In this document: positions 54,546 to 63,826 of the stretch, piece by piece
Position numbering within the stretch: the first letter of the stretch is position 1
Layout: each line of letters starts with the position of its first letter
DNA from: Erysipelothrix urinaevulpis
GTDB lineage: Bacteria > Bacillota_I > Bacilli_A > Erysipelotrichales > Erysipelotrichaceae
Assembly: GCF_009828835.1 (NCBI RefSeq)
Contig: NZ_WTTB01000005.1
Span: 1 to 64,000, forward strand
Length of the DNA: 64,000 bases
Direction: 5' to 3'
Program-made: the position numbers and the translations under genes
Notes under the pieces: model-generated
What the model was told of the DNA's origin: nothing
Seen by the model: only the letters and a program-made list of their open reading frames with translations
Database searches by the model: none

Positions 54546-55575
54546 AGTTATTTTAATCTTGGTATTGCTGCTTGTGTTGACAGGAGGATTTTATGTCTAC
54601 CAAGTATCATCAATTCAGAAGAACAGTGAACCTGTTCTTTTTGAAGTGCAAGAAGGTGGCTTTAACCAAGTACTTCATCAACTTGAAGAAGAAGGTTTAA
54701 TTCGCTCTGCTTTTTTCACAAAAATACAAGCGAAAATTCACGGATTTGGCCGTGTTTATGTAGGTACTGTAGAAGTAGACAAAGCAGATTCTTCGAAAAA
54801 AATATTAGAAAAACTTGATAATCCTGATTTTATTAGTGATGATGTCACAATTACATTAAATGAAGGTGATTGGGCAAAACATATGGCTGAAAAGTTATCG
54901 TCAGTAAATGGTGTAAGCGCTCAAGATTATTTAGACCTTTGGAACAATGAAGTCTTTCTTCAAGCAATGGTCGAAAAGTTTGACCACATTCCTCAAGAAA
55001 TCGTGAAACTGAAAGATGTTAGAGTGAAATTAGAAGGTTATTTATACCCTGATACGTATCGTCTAAGTCCTAAAGACAGTGCTGAAACGATTACTGAAAC
55101 ATTATTAAGTAATGGTGCCAATAAGTTCGAAGAGGTTAAGGATTTGGTACACTTGAGTGATTTGACGCAGGAAGAACTTTACACACTCGCTTCGATTGTT
55201 GAATATGAAGCATCAGGTGATGAAGATATGCGTAAAGTTGCAGGTGTATTTATGAATAGAATCGAAGCGGATATGGCATTGCAATCAAGTGTTACCGTAT
55301 GCTATTCTTTGTATGAATTTGATGATTGGAAAGAGTGCGAAAGTGCAGAAAACAATCAAATTGAATCACCGTATAACACCTATCGATATAAAGGATTGCC
55401 ACCAGGACCGATCCTGAATCCATCGATTAGAGCGTTAAAAGCGACTTTGGATTATGATAAGAATAATTACTTGTTCTTTATTGCGGATGTTTATCAGAAA
55501 GAAGATGGAAAAGTTCATTATCAAGAAACCTATGCAGAGCATGAGGTTGTTAGAAAGAAATTATTAGGATATTAA
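54526..55575 (+). CDS. mltG: Endolytic transglycosylase MltG
   Basis: A 349-residue membrane-anchored peptidoglycan glycosidase that cuts nascent glycan strands and may set their length. An N-terminal helix (about 6-26) anchors it, a LysM-like part follows (about 38-90) and the YceG domain holds the catalytic Glu in LASIVEYEASGDEDM, then VAGVFMNRI and SPYNTYRYKGLPPGPILNPS. Its start overlaps the DUF1292 gene, which points to coupled translation. Next is udk, 13 bases downstream. Confidence 0.95.
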   Translation: MKKKHTKVILILVLLLVLTGGFYVYQVSSIQKNSEPVLFEVQEGGFNQVLHQLEEEGLIRSAFFTKIQAKIHGFGRVYVGTVEVDKADSSKKILEKLDNPDFISDDVTITLNEGDWAKHMAEKLSSVNGVSAQDYLDLWNNEVFLQAMVEKFDHIPQEIVKLKDVRVKLEGYLYPDTYRLSPKDSAETITETLLSNGANKFEEVKDLVHLSDLTQEELYTLASIVEYEASGDEDMRKVAGVFMNRIEADMALQSSVTVCYSLYEFDDWKECESAENNQIESPYNTYRYKGLPPGPILNPSIRALKATLDYDKNNYLFFIADVYQKEDGKVHYQETYAEHEVVRKKLLGY

Positions 55576-55588
55576 TCAGGAGGAAATT

Positions 55589-56218
55589 ATGAAACCCATT
55601 GTCATTGGAATTGCTGGCGGGAGCGCTTCAGGGAAAACAAGTATTGCGAAAAAATTGAAAGAACACTTTAGTGTTACTAAACATGTTGTAATTATTCGGA
55701 TGGATGATTACTATAAAGATCAAAGTGAAATGCCAATGGAAGAGCGACTTGAAGCAAACTATGATCATCCCTTTGCTTTTGATATGGATTTATTAATTAG
55801 TGATGTCAAAAAATTAAAGAATGGTGAAGCGATTGATAAGCCGGTGTATGATTTTATGAATCATACGCGAAGTGATTATCGCGAACATATCGAATGCTCA
55901 GATGTAATTGTTTTAGAAGGATTGATGACCTTAGACAATCAAGAATTAAGAAATTTACTAGATATTAAAGTATTTGTTGATGCACCAGCTGATATTCGAT
56001 TTATCCGTCGTTTAGTAAGAGATGTTAATAAACGAGGAAGAAATCTTGATCATGTTATTGATCAATATATGAATACTGTTAGAGTAATGCATGAACAATT
56101 TGTTGAGCCTTCTAAGCGATATGCAGATATTATTATTCCTGAAGGGGCTCATAATACAGTGGCGATTGATTTACTAACAACTAAAATCAGTAGCATCATA
56201 AGCGCTAGCATGGTATAA
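55589..56218 (+). CDS. udk: Uridine kinase
   Basis: Phosphorylates uridine and cytidine in pyrimidine salvage. The 209-residue protein has the P-loop GIAGGSASGKTS (about 7-18), the DDYYKDQSEMP substrate loop, the YDHPFAFDMDLL motif and RFIRRLVRDVNKRGR of the LID. AGGAGG precedes ATG 55589. It lies between mltG and greA, a classic Firmicute order. Confidence 0.96.
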   Translation: MKPIVIGIAGGSASGKTSIAKKLKEHFSVTKHVVIIRMDDYYKDQSEMPMEERLEANYDHPFAFDMDLLISDVKKLKNGEAIDKPVYDFMNHTRSDYREHIECSDVIVLEGLMTLDNQELRNLLDIKVFVDAPADIRFIRRLVRDVNKRGRNLDHVIDQYMNTVRVMHEQFVEPSKRYADIIIPEGAHNTVAIDLLTTKISSIISASMV

Positions 56219-56240
56219 TACCATTTCAAGGAGTGATAAA

Positions 56241-56711
56241 ATGAGCGACAAAATGTATGTAACAGAACAAGGTTTAGAGGATTTAAAAAAGGAACTCCGT
56301 CACTTAATTGAAGTTGAAAGACCGGATGTCATTGAAGATTTAAAAGCAGCACGTGCACAAGGTGACTTGTCAGAAAATGCTGACTATGATACAGCGCGAG
56401 ATCGCCAAGCTCGTGTAGAAGCACGTATACGTGATTTAGAAGCGATGTTGACTAATGTTGAAATTATTGATGAAAGTAGCAAGAAAGGTCATAAGAAAGT
56501 TGCCTTAGGTGCAACCGTGACTATTCTAGACTATGGAATCAATGAGGAAGAAACATTCGCAATTGTTGGTTCGGTCGAAGCAGATCCAGCCAATGGGAAA
56601 ATATCAAACGTTTCACCCTTAGCTCAAGCCATGCTTGATAGTGTTGAAGGTGATGTTGTTAAGGTTGATGTTGAAGAACCTTATGAAGTTAAGATTTTAA
56701 AAATTAAATAA
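56241..56711 (+). CDS. greA: Transcription elongation factor GreA
   Basis: Rescues backtracked RNA polymerase by stimulating transcript cleavage. The 156-residue protein has the N-terminal coiled coil with the acidic tip region DLSENADYDTARDRQ (about 48-62) and the C-terminal FKBP-like domain (about 80-156; SPLAQAMLDSVEGD). AAGGAGTGAT precedes the ATG. Length is normal. Confidence 0.97.
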   Translation: MSDKMYVTEQGLEDLKKELRHLIEVERPDVIEDLKAARAQGDLSENADYDTARDRQARVEARIRDLEAMLTNVEIIDESSKKGHKKVALGATVTILDYGINEEETFAIVGSVEADPANGKISNVSPLAQAMLDSVEGDVVKVDVEEPYEVKILKIK

Positions 56712-56760
56712 ATACTTAGGGACTTGATTTTATCGATATTACTTAATAAAGGTGATAACG

Positions 56761-57231
56761 ATGCGTCAAGTCTTTTTATTTGGTTTATTCTTGCTCGTGT
56801 TATGTTTGTTTTTCATTTTTGAAAAAAGATATATACCTTTGGATCAAGAAGCAAAAAAAATAACGGTTCAAATAAAATATCATGATGATATTATTCCTTT
56901 AGAATTAGAACCGTATTCCACTTTAAAAGAAGCATTAACACACGTTAAACTTAAAGATGATGTAGATTATCAAGCAATGAATGATCAAACAATTTTATCG
57001 CATAAAGATCTCTATGTCATTCCGATTAAGACACTACAGTCGAAAGTATCCATCAATACCGGGAGTTGTGAATTACTAAGTACTGTGAATGGAATTGGCC
57101 CAAAAACAGCAGAAGCAATTATTGCTTATCGAGAAGAATTTGGTTTGTTTCAAAAACTTGATGAAGTGAGGAATGTCAAAGGGATAGGCCCTAAAAAATT
57201 CGAGAAAATGAAAGATTATTTATGCTTATAG
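56761..57231 (+). CDS. comEA: Competence protein ComEA
   Basis: The DNA receptor of the competence machinery. The 156-residue protein has an N-terminal membrane anchor (about 1-19), a SLBB-like segment (about 30-90) and a C-terminal helix-hairpin-helix DNA-binding domain (SINTGSCELLSTVNGIGPKTAEAIIAYREEFG, then VKGIGPKKFEKMKDYL). ATG 56761 is chosen because GGTGAT lies upstream; an in-frame GTG at 56752 is possible. The end overlaps comEC by 10 bases. comEB is absent here. Confidence 0.92.
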   Translation: MRQVFLFGLFLLVLCLFFIFEKRYIPLDQEAKKITVQIKYHDDIIPLELEPYSTLKEALTHVKLKDDVDYQAMNDQTILSHKDLYVIPIKTLQSKVSINTGSCELLSTVNGIGPKTAEAIIAYREEFGLFQKLDEVRNVKGIGPKKFEKMKDYLCL

Positions 57232-58997
57232 TATTTGGGCTGATAATATCTTTATTGTTCAACCATCCACTTTATAAATTGTTATGCTTTCTAGTTTTTG
57301 TCGTGATATTTCATAAAGAGAAGCATAGGATTTCCTTGTTAATTTTAGCTTTACTAATGGGTATGTCATATTTCAGTCACCAGTATTGTCCAACCTTCGA
57401 AAACCAACAGGTAAAAATCATTGGGGTTAATGATAAAACTTTTACCGTACAAAGTAATCTATTTAAAGCACTCATACCCAAAAATGAACATTACACTCTT
57501 GGCGATAAGCTGATCTTGAGTGGAAAAATAAGACAGGATTATGAGCCAAACTTCAATCATCATTTAGGTCTTTTAGATAATGTCAAAATAACAAAAATAT
57601 CCAAGCCACCGTCTTTAAAACGTCTTATCTATCAAAAATTCCCTTATCAATATAAAAAGATTTTTCAATATGATAAGGAAAGTATCTTCAGTTCGTTAAG
57701 TCTAAAGATGATTGGTCTATTGACGCTTTATCAACTGTTAATGAAACGATATTTTGGTCATGATAAGGGTTCATTAGTATTCTTAATCTGTTTGGGTATA
57801 ATGTTTGGTCCTAATTTTATATGGTTAAGATATTGCTTAAAACAATTAAAGGTTCCTATAAAAACTCAAATATGTGTTTTATTAATCCTTTTTCCTAATG
57901 CTTTAACAAGTATTCCATTTGTTTTTTCTTACAGTCTATATCTTTTAAATATATTCGATCATCAAGGATCTCAAGCAATTTCACGTTACTGTTATTATGC
58001 ACAACTCAGTTTATTGTATTTTTATGAATGGAACCCTTTACGCTCCATATTATTTAGAAAAATTAGACTTATGGCTGGCGTTTATACTGTCATTGCAGCC
58101 TTGACGATGTTTCTACCAAATGGAGAATTTATCCTTGGTGGATTTGACAAGGGAATACATTTATTTCAATCCAATTTATTACTAGAAAAGCTTACGTTTA
58201 GAGGAGTATTTCCAACGTTTTTTCTATTGTTTTTATTAATAATACACAATAAAAAGTCTCATATGTTACTTCTTTGTATCAGCCTTGTTTGGGTTTGTTA
58301 TCCTCCTTACGGTAGAGTTAGTTATATTGATGTAGGCCAAGGTGATAGCACACTTATTTCTTTACCGTTTAATAAAGAGCATTATTTAATCGATACAGGT
58401 CGATATTTTGCTTATGAAAATGTTTCCAAACAACTAAAAAAGCATGGGATAAAACGGTTAAATTATTTAATATTAACGCATGATGATTTAGATCATGTTG
58501 AAAATGAAGAAAAAATAATTAGAGATTTTAATGTTGAGAGTATTATCAAAAATAAAAATCAAGAGGTAGGGGTTCTTGATATGGTATTAGAATCAAATGA
58601 ATATGAAGATGCTAACGAGAATAGCATCATAACTCAGCTTGAATTGCACAATCAAACGTATTTATTTTTAGGGGATGCCGGCAAGAAACAAGAAAGAGAA
58701 TTAGTAAAAAACCGGCTTGTTGATGATGTAAGTATCTTGAAATTAGGCCATCATGGCTCAGATACAAGTAGTTCACAAGAATTACTGCAATTAAAAAATA
58801 TAAAACTTGCAATTGCAAGTTCCAATCCCAAAATATACAATCATCCTCATCCACTGGTCAAAAGACGTCTGTATAACCATGGTATCCAATTACTTGAAAC
58901 GAATAAATTAGGGACGATCGAGATAATTTCATTTCCTTTTATTCAATATCTTAAGACAAGTAAATCAAGTTTTGCTATAATATCACTAGGTGATTGA
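57222..58997 (+). CDS. comEC: Competence channel ComEC, short form
   Basis: The membrane channel for DNA uptake, 591 aa, shorter than the usual 700-800. Two helices (about 1-52), an OB-like DUF4131 segment (about 60-125), a reduced Competence membrane domain (about 155-360) and a metallo-beta-lactamase domain (366-590) with YIDVGQGDST and LTHDDLDH (residues 418-425) and KLGHHGSDTSSS. The MBL metal site looks intact. The membrane domain seems to have lost some helices. It is coupled to comEA and followed by holA without a gap. Confidence 0.9.
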   Translation: MLIVFGLIISLLFNHPLYKLLCFLVFVVIFHKEKHRISLLILALLMGMSYFSHQYCPTFENQQVKIIGVNDKTFTVQSNLFKALIPKNEHYTLGDKLILSGKIRQDYEPNFNHHLGLLDNVKITKISKPPSLKRLIYQKFPYQYKKIFQYDKESIFSSLSLKMIGLLTLYQLLMKRYFGHDKGSLVFLICLGIMFGPNFIWLRYCLKQLKVPIKTQICVLLILFPNALTSIPFVFSYSLYLLNIFDHQGSQAISRYCYYAQLSLLYFYEWNPLRSILFRKIRLMAGVYTVIAALTMFLPNGEFILGGFDKGIHLFQSNLLLEKLTFRGVFPTFFLLFLLIIHNKKSHMLLLCISLVWVCYPPYGRVSYIDVGQGDSTLISLPFNKEHYLIDTGRYFAYENVSKQLKKHGIKRLNYLILTHDDLDHVENEEKIIRDFNVESIIKNKNQEVGVLDMVLESNEYEDANENSIITQLELHNQTYLFLGDAGKKQERELVKNRLVDDVSILKLGHHGSDTSSSQELLQLKNIKLAIASSNPKIYNHPHPLVKRRLYNHGIQLLETNKLGTIEIISFPFIQYLKTSKSSFAIISLGD

Positions 58998-59927
58998 ATG
59001 ATTGATATTGTTATTACGACCAGTAGCTTTTTAATGAATGGAAAAATAAAAGAAATAACAGAAGAACGACGGGATAAATTTAAGGAACTAGAAATAAAAG
59101 AATTTGATCTCAATAAAAATGGGGATCAATTTGATGATGTTTTAGAGGCGGTTTCTACGGTATCATTTTTTAATGAACATCGTATTGTTATCGTAAAAAT
59201 GGATGCTGTCAATAAAGAGGATGAAGAAAGAATTCTACCACTTTTAAATTTGACCATCTATGATCTATCACTCATTTTTTGTTTTAAGAAAAAACCATTG
59301 GCATCCAGTAAAGTGGGGAAAGCATTAAAAACTTTGAATGTTCATGTTTTAAAAGCACAGACCGATAATGAAGTATTAAATCAAATTCGTTTTGCAGTAA
59401 AACACCGTGGACTCAACATAGAAAAAGATGCTTTATTGACGTTGCAAAATAATTTGAAGTCGCAGCCTGAACGATTAGAACAAGAGTTGAATAAACTCGA
59501 ACTCTATGATGGCAATATAAATAAAGCATTAATTGAAGAACTTGTTCCAGCGTCATTGGATGATAATGTTTTTGCCTTGAGTGATGCTGTCTTAAAAAAA
59601 GATTTGAAAACGGCATTTGAAATTTATCATGCTCTCATAACAAATGGTGTGGAACCCATTCAATTAATGGGACTGTTGGGGGGAAGTTTTCGAAGGTTGT
59701 ATCAAATAACGAGTTTAAAACAAATAGGATACTCTAATGATGGAATTGCGAAAGCATTAGGGATATCTGATAAGCAGGTTTATTTTTTGCTTAAGAATAG
59801 AAAAAGACCTTGGCGAGATATATTAAAATTATTAAATGATTTAGCCATTATGGATCAAAAAATTAAATTGGGCTTGCAAGATCGATTTCTTTCATTTGAG
59901 TTATGGTTATATCAAGCATGTCAATAA
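58998..59927 (+). CDS. holA: DNA polymerase III subunit delta
   Basis: Clamp-loader delta subunit that opens the beta clamp. The 309-residue protein follows comEC with its ATG directly after the stop codon (TGA-ATG), as in many Firmicutes. Family features include SFFNEHRIVIVK (about 54-65), SLDDNVFALSDAVLKKDLKTAF (about 191-212) and LGGSFRRLYQ near 225. It lacks ATPase motifs, as expected for delta. The terminator shared with rpsT follows. Confidence 0.94.
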   Translation: MIDIVITTSSFLMNGKIKEITEERRDKFKELEIKEFDLNKNGDQFDDVLEAVSTVSFFNEHRIVIVKMDAVNKEDEERILPLLNLTIYDLSLIFCFKKKPLASSKVGKALKTLNVHVLKAQTDNEVLNQIRFAVKHRGLNIEKDALLTLQNNLKSQPERLEQELNKLELYDGNINKALIEELVPASLDDNVFALSDAVLKKDLKTAFEIYHALITNGVEPIQLMGLLGGSFRRLYQITSLKQIGYSNDGIAKALGISDKQVYFLLKNRKRPWRDILKLLNDLAIMDQKIKLGLQDRFLSFELWLYQACQ

Positions 59928-59958
59928 AAAAAGACTTCACAATTTGTGAAGTCCTTTT
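59925..59958. terminator. Bidirectional terminator between holA and rpsT
   Basis: GACTTCACAA and TTGTGAAGTC (59933-59953) form a 10-bp stem, flanked by an A run on the left and TTTT on the right. It serves both convergent genes. Confidence 0.9.
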
Positions 59959-59971
59959 AATAATCGAATGG

Positions 59972-60238
59972 TTACGATTTTAGTTCATTGTGCAACGAAG
60001 CAAGGTGTGCTTTTTTTCTGCGCACATAATTTTTGTGATGGATGTGTCGAGTCATCGACTTATCCAGAAGTGAATTTGCAGTATTAAATAATTCGTCTGC
60101 TTTTTCGGTGTCATTTTCAACTACAGCCAATTCTAATTTCTTAATTGAGTTTTTAATCTTTGACTTCAATTGGCTATTTGCAAGACCTGATTTACGATTT
60201 GTTTTAACTCTCTTCATTTGACTTTGAATATTTGGCAT
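59972..60238 (-). CDS. rpsT: Ribosomal protein S20
   Basis: An 88-residue basic, helical protein of the 30S subunit that binds 16S rRNA near the body. MPNIQSQMKRVKTNRKSGLANSQLKSKIKNSI at the N-terminus and HHKNYVRRKKAHLA near the C-terminus are typical of bS20. ATG 60238 is chosen over an in-frame GTG at 60247 because AGGAGG lies just upstream. It is convergent with holA, the usual Firmicute arrangement. A consensus -10 (TATAAT on the minus strand, 60265-60270) drives it. Confidence 0.97.
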   Translation of the reverse strand: MPNIQSQMKRVKTNRKSGLANSQLKSKIKNSIKKLELAVVENDTEKADELFNTANSLLDKSMTRHIHHKNYVRRKKAHLASLHNELKS

Positions 60239-60264
60239 AATATCCACCTCCTGTATATGAGTGA

Positions 60265-60320
60265 ATTATATCATAAAGAGATACTAAAGTATAATTATCG
60301 GAGCGTATGTGTGTTATAAT
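60265..60320. promoter_or_regulatory. Divergent -10 elements of rpsT and fmt
   Basis: On the minus strand TATAAT is at 60265-60270 (for rpsT). On the plus strand TATAAT is at 60315-60320, preceded by TGt, an extended -10 for fmt. Neither has a clear -35. Confidence 0.5.
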
Positions 60321-60340
60321 AATCGATAGGATGTGATAAT

Positions 60341-61267
60341 ATGCGGATATTATTTATGGGAACAACAGTGTTTTCCAAAGTTATTTTAGATTTACTGATA
60401 GAAGAAGGATACGATGTGATGGGCGTTGTCACTCAACCAGATCGCCCTTTTGGTCGTAAAAGAATATTAAAAGCTTCAGTTGTTAAAGAAAGAGCTCTCG
60501 AAAAGGGGATTGCTGTTTATCAACCTGAAAAGATTAAAGAATCAATCGAAGCAATCAATGGTCTAGGTGCTGATTTAATTGTGACATGTGCTTATGGACA
60601 AATTGTGCCAATAGAAATTATAGAGAAACCCAAATATAAAGCGGTTAATGTTCATGCGTCGCTTTTACCTAAATACCGTGGTGGTGCACCCATTCATTGG
60701 TCCATCATTAAAGGTGAAAACAAAACAGGCTTAACGTTAATGGAAATGGATGCGGGTATGGATTCAGGAAATATGATTGCGAAAAAAGAAGTTATTATTT
60801 CAATAGAAGATACGATGGGTGATGTCGAAGCTAAGTTAATGGCTGTCGCAGAACCTTTGATAAGAAATGATTTAAAATCGTATTTAAAAGGGGAAATTCA
60901 GTCTGTTTCACAAAATGAGCATGACGTTAGTTATGCGTATACTATTCAAAAGAAAGATGAACACATTAATTTTAATCAAGATGTGATGAATGTTTATAAT
61001 CACATTCGAGGTTTAATTCCTTGGCCAGTTTCATTTGCCTTATTAGAGGGTGAACGTGTAAAATTCCATCAAGTTAAACTCGTTCAAGCCAACCATTCCT
61101 TCGCGAGTGGAACAATTATGAAAGTCCACAAAGAAGGTGTAGATATTGCGTGTGAAGGTGGTTATGTCACTATAACTAAAATTCAACCATTTGGTAAGCC
61201 AACCATGGATGCCATAGATTTTTACAATGGTTTCAACAATGAGTGGGAAGGGAAAGTATTCAAATAA
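60341..61267 (+). CDS. fmt: Methionyl-tRNA formyltransferase
   Basis: Formylates initiator Met-tRNA. The 308-residue protein has the N-terminal formyltransferase fold (MRILFMGTTVFSKVIL), VTQPDRPFGRKR, the catalytic region AVNVHASLLPKYRGGAPIHW with Asn, His and the later Asp (LMEMDAGMDSGNM), and a C-terminal OB-like tRNA-binding domain. AGGATGTGAT precedes the ATG. Its stop overlaps the ATG of an ECF S component. The def and priA genes usually beside it are not seen here. Confidence 0.97.
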   Translation: MRILFMGTTVFSKVILDLLIEEGYDVMGVVTQPDRPFGRKRILKASVVKERALEKGIAVYQPEKIKESIEAINGLGADLIVTCAYGQIVPIEIIEKPKYKAVNVHASLLPKYRGGAPIHWSIIKGENKTGLTLMEMDAGMDSGNMIAKKEVIISIEDTMGDVEAKLMAVAEPLIRNDLKSYLKGEIQSVSQNEHDVSYAYTIQKKDEHINFNQDVMNVYNHIRGLIPWPVSFALLEGERVKFHQVKLVQANHSFASGTIMKVHKEGVDIACEGGYVTITKIQPFGKPTMDAIDFYNGFNNEWEGKVFK

Positions 61268-61767
61268 TGGAACAAGAGAAAAGAACGCAAACAATTGTAT
61301 TTATTGCGATTATGACAGCGTTAGTTGCGGCTGTAACAGCAATTATTCAAGTACCGATACCTACGGGATATTTAAATTTCGGTGATGTAATTGTTATGAT
61401 GTCTGCCATCGTTTTACCAATCAGGGGAGCGGTTATTGCAGCTGGAGTGGGTTCGGCCATTGTTGATTTAATGGTTGCTCCACAATATGCTATTTTTACA
61501 TTGTTTATAAAAATGGCTGAGGTTGTTGTCATTCAACAGTTAATTCATCTATTGGATGGTAAAAAGCGTTTTATTCCCTTCTTTTTGGCAGGGTTTACGA
61601 TGATGACTTTATATGGTTTTGTGGATGCTTTTCTAGTGGGGAACATCACATATATGCCAGTATCGATGATGTATAATTTAATTCAAGCTTTTGTAAGTAG
61701 TTTAATAGCAACTTTAATCTACCCAGGTGTGGTAGAATTAATGAAGCATTTGAGAGGTAAGGGATAA
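61267..61767 (+). CDS. ECF transporter S component
   Basis: A 166-residue membrane protein of the ECF S-component type that gives substrate specificity to an ECF vitamin transporter. About six helices; IFIA-like start MEQEKRTQTIVFIAIMTALV, then YLNFGDVIVMMSAIVLPIRGAVIAAGVGSAIVDLM, typical of the superfamily. The ATG at 61267 overlaps the fmt stop (TAATG); an in-frame ATG at 61243 falls inside fmt. No EcfA or EcfT lies nearby, so it probably shares a common module. The vitamin cannot be told from sequence alone. Confidence 0.85.
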   Translation: MEQEKRTQTIVFIAIMTALVAAVTAIIQVPIPTGYLNFGDVIVMMSAIVLPIRGAVIAAGVGSAIVDLMVAPQYAIFTLFIKMAEVVVIQQLIHLLDGKKRFIPFFLAGFTMMTLYGFVDAFLVGNITYMPVSMMYNLIQAFVSSLIATLIYPGVVELMKHLRGKG

Positions 61768-61770
61768 TTA

Positions 61771-63573
61771 ATGAATCAAAAAAACATAAGAAACTTTTCG
61801 ATTATTGCACATATAGACCATGGGAAATCAACGTTAGCTGACCGAATATTGGAATCAACTCAAACTGTTGCAAATAGAGATATGCAGTCTCAGTTGTTGG
61901 ATTCAATGGATTTAGAACGTGAACGTGGAATTACAATCAAACTGAATTCGGTTCAATTGGATTATAAAGCAAATAATGGAGAGAACTACACATTCCATTT
62001 AATTGATACTCCAGGTCATGTTGACTTTACATATGAAGTTTCTCGATCACTTGCAGCCTGTGAAGGTGCGATTTTAGTCGTTGATGCAAGTCAGGGAATC
62101 CAAGCTCAAACATTGGCAAATGCTTACTTAGCGATTGAAAATGATTTGGATATTATGGTTGTTATTAATAAAGTTGATTTACCGTCTGCTGATCCAGAAC
62201 GTGTCAAAAAAGAGATTGAAGATGTATTGGGTGTTGATTCTTCTAAGGCTCCTTTAATAAGTGCAAAAACTGGTTTAAATATTGACCAAGTATTAGAAGG
62301 AATTGTTGATCAAATACCTGCGCCCAAAGGATCTAAAGAGAAACCGTTGCAAGCTCTTGTTTTTGACTCGTTTTATGACCCTTATCGCGGTGTTGTTGTT
62401 TCAATTCGTGTCAAAGAAGGGGAAATTGCAGTTGGTGATACGATTCGATTTATGGCTTCAGAAGCAGAGTTTGAAGTCGTAGAGGTTGGTATTCGAACAC
62501 CCAATGAAGTACGTAAAGATAAATTAACTACAGGTGAAGTTGGTTGGATGAGTGCTTCAATTAAATCAATTCATGATGTTGATGTTGGGGATACAATTAC
62601 TCATGTTGATCATCCGGCTCAAGAGGCTTTACCAGGATATAGGAAATTAAATCCTATGGTCTATTGTGGTCTGTATCCAATTGATTCGAAGCGATATACG
62701 GATATGCGTGAAGCACTGGAAAAGATGGCATTGAATGATTCGGCTTTAGATTTTGAACCTGAAACTTCTCAAGCGCTTGGCTTTGGTTTTAGATGTGGTT
62801 TTTTAGGGTTGCTTCATATGGATGTAATTCAAGAACGTCTTGAACGTGAATACCAATTTGATTTAATCGCTACGGCTCCTTCTGTTATTTTCCATGTTTA
62901 CCTCACAGATGGTACGATGATTAAAATTGATAATCCAGCTAAAATGCCGGTATCAAACGTCATTGATCGTGTTGAAGAACCTTATGTAGAAGCTCATGTC
63001 TTAGTTCCAAGTGACTATGTTGGTCCGGTAATGGAACTCTGTCAAGCCAAACGAGGTATTTATAAAGATATGCAGGCCATTGACAATACACGGATGAATA
63101 TTGTTTATGAGTTACCACTTGTTGAAATTGTTTTTGATTTCTTTGATAAATTAAAATCAGTAACTCGTGGTTATGCTTCATTTGATTATGATTTGATTGG
63201 ATATCGTGAGTCTAAACTTGTTAAGATGGACATTCTCTTGAATGGTGAAATTGTTGATGCGTTATCTACAATTGTTCATCGTGATTTTGCTCACCATCGT
63301 GGAAAAGCAATTACGGATAAATTGCGAACCTTAATACCAAGACATCAATTTGAAGTTCCAATTCAAGCGGCAATTAATCAAAAAATCATTGCTCGATCAA
63401 CGATCAAAGCAGTTCGAAAAAATGTTATTGCGAAATGCTATGGTGGGGATATAAGTCGTAAGAAAAAACTTTTAGAAAAGCAAAAACAAGGGAAGAAACG
63501 GATGAAACAAGTGGGAAGTGTTGAGATTCCACAAGAAGCATTTATGTCTGTTTTAGCAATGGATGATGAATAA
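61771..63573 (+). CDS. lepA: Elongation factor 4 (LepA)
   Basis: A ribosome-bound GTPase of 600 aa that affects initiation or back-translocation. G1 AHIDHGKS (about 13-20), G2 with RGITIK, G3 DTPGHVDF, G4 NKVD and the family's C-terminal domain ([50 protein letters not shown]) are complete. It starts 3 bases after the ECF gene with GAGGTAAGGG upstream, and overlaps the MazG-like gene by 11 bases. Confidence 0.98.
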   Translation: MNQKNIRNFSIIAHIDHGKSTLADRILESTQTVANRDMQSQLLDSMDLERERGITIKLNSVQLDYKANNGENYTFHLIDTPGHVDFTYEVSRSLAACEGAILVVDASQGIQAQTLANAYLAIENDLDIMVVINKVDLPSADPERVKKEIEDVLGVDSSKAPLISAKTGLNIDQVLEGIVDQIPAPKGSKEKPLQALVFDSFYDPYRGVVVSIRVKEGEIAVGDTIRFMASEAEFEVVEVGIRTPNEVRKDKLTTGEVGWMSASIKSIHDVDVGDTITHVDHPAQEALPGYRKLNPMVYCGLYPIDSKRYTDMREALEKMALNDSALDFEPETSQALGFGFRCGFLGLLHMDVIQERLEREYQFDLIATAPSVIFHVYLTDGTMIKIDNPAKMPVSNVIDRVEEPYVEAHVLVPSDYVGPVMELCQAKRGIYKDMQAIDNTRMNIVYELPLVEIVFDFFDKLKSVTRGYASFDYDLIGYRESKLVKMDILLNGEIVDALSTIVHRDFAHHRGKAITDKLRTLIPRHQFEVPIQAAINQKIIARSTIKAVRKNVIAKCYGGDISRKKKLLEKQKQGKKRMKQVGSVEIPQEAFMSVLAMDDE

Positions 63574-63826
63574 TACTATTGAAATAATACAATCGATGCG
63601 TGAAAAATTCGGATGGGATCAGACAGATTCCATTCCGTTTTTAATTGATGCACTCCATGAAGAAGTTCTGGAATTGAAAGAAAGTCTTAATGAGTTTGAT
63701 CAAGCGTTTCAAGATGAATTGGCTGATGTGTTAATGTATGCAATTTCAATAGCGATAGATAAAGGATACGACATTGAAAAGATAATTTATGAAAAAGCAA
63801 AGAAGGTAGAAAAACGTGAATACTAG
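63563..63826 (+). CDS. Small MazG-like nucleotide pyrophosphohydrolase
   Basis: An 87-residue single-domain MazG protein. The metal-binding ELxELxE-type motif is [13 protein letters not shown] (about 33-45), and the second acidic motif is [12 protein letters not shown]. Single-domain MazG enzymes hydrolyse NTPs or dNTPs to monophosphates. It starts at ATG 63563 or 63566 inside the end of lepA, without a clear ribosome site, so it is coupled. It overlaps hemW by 11 bases. A second all-alpha pyrophosphatase lies at 6692. Confidence 0.88.
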   Translation: MMNNTIEIIQSMREKFGWDQTDSIPFLIDALHEEVLELKESLNEFDQAFQDELADVLMYAISIAIDKGYDIEKIIYEKAKKVEKREY

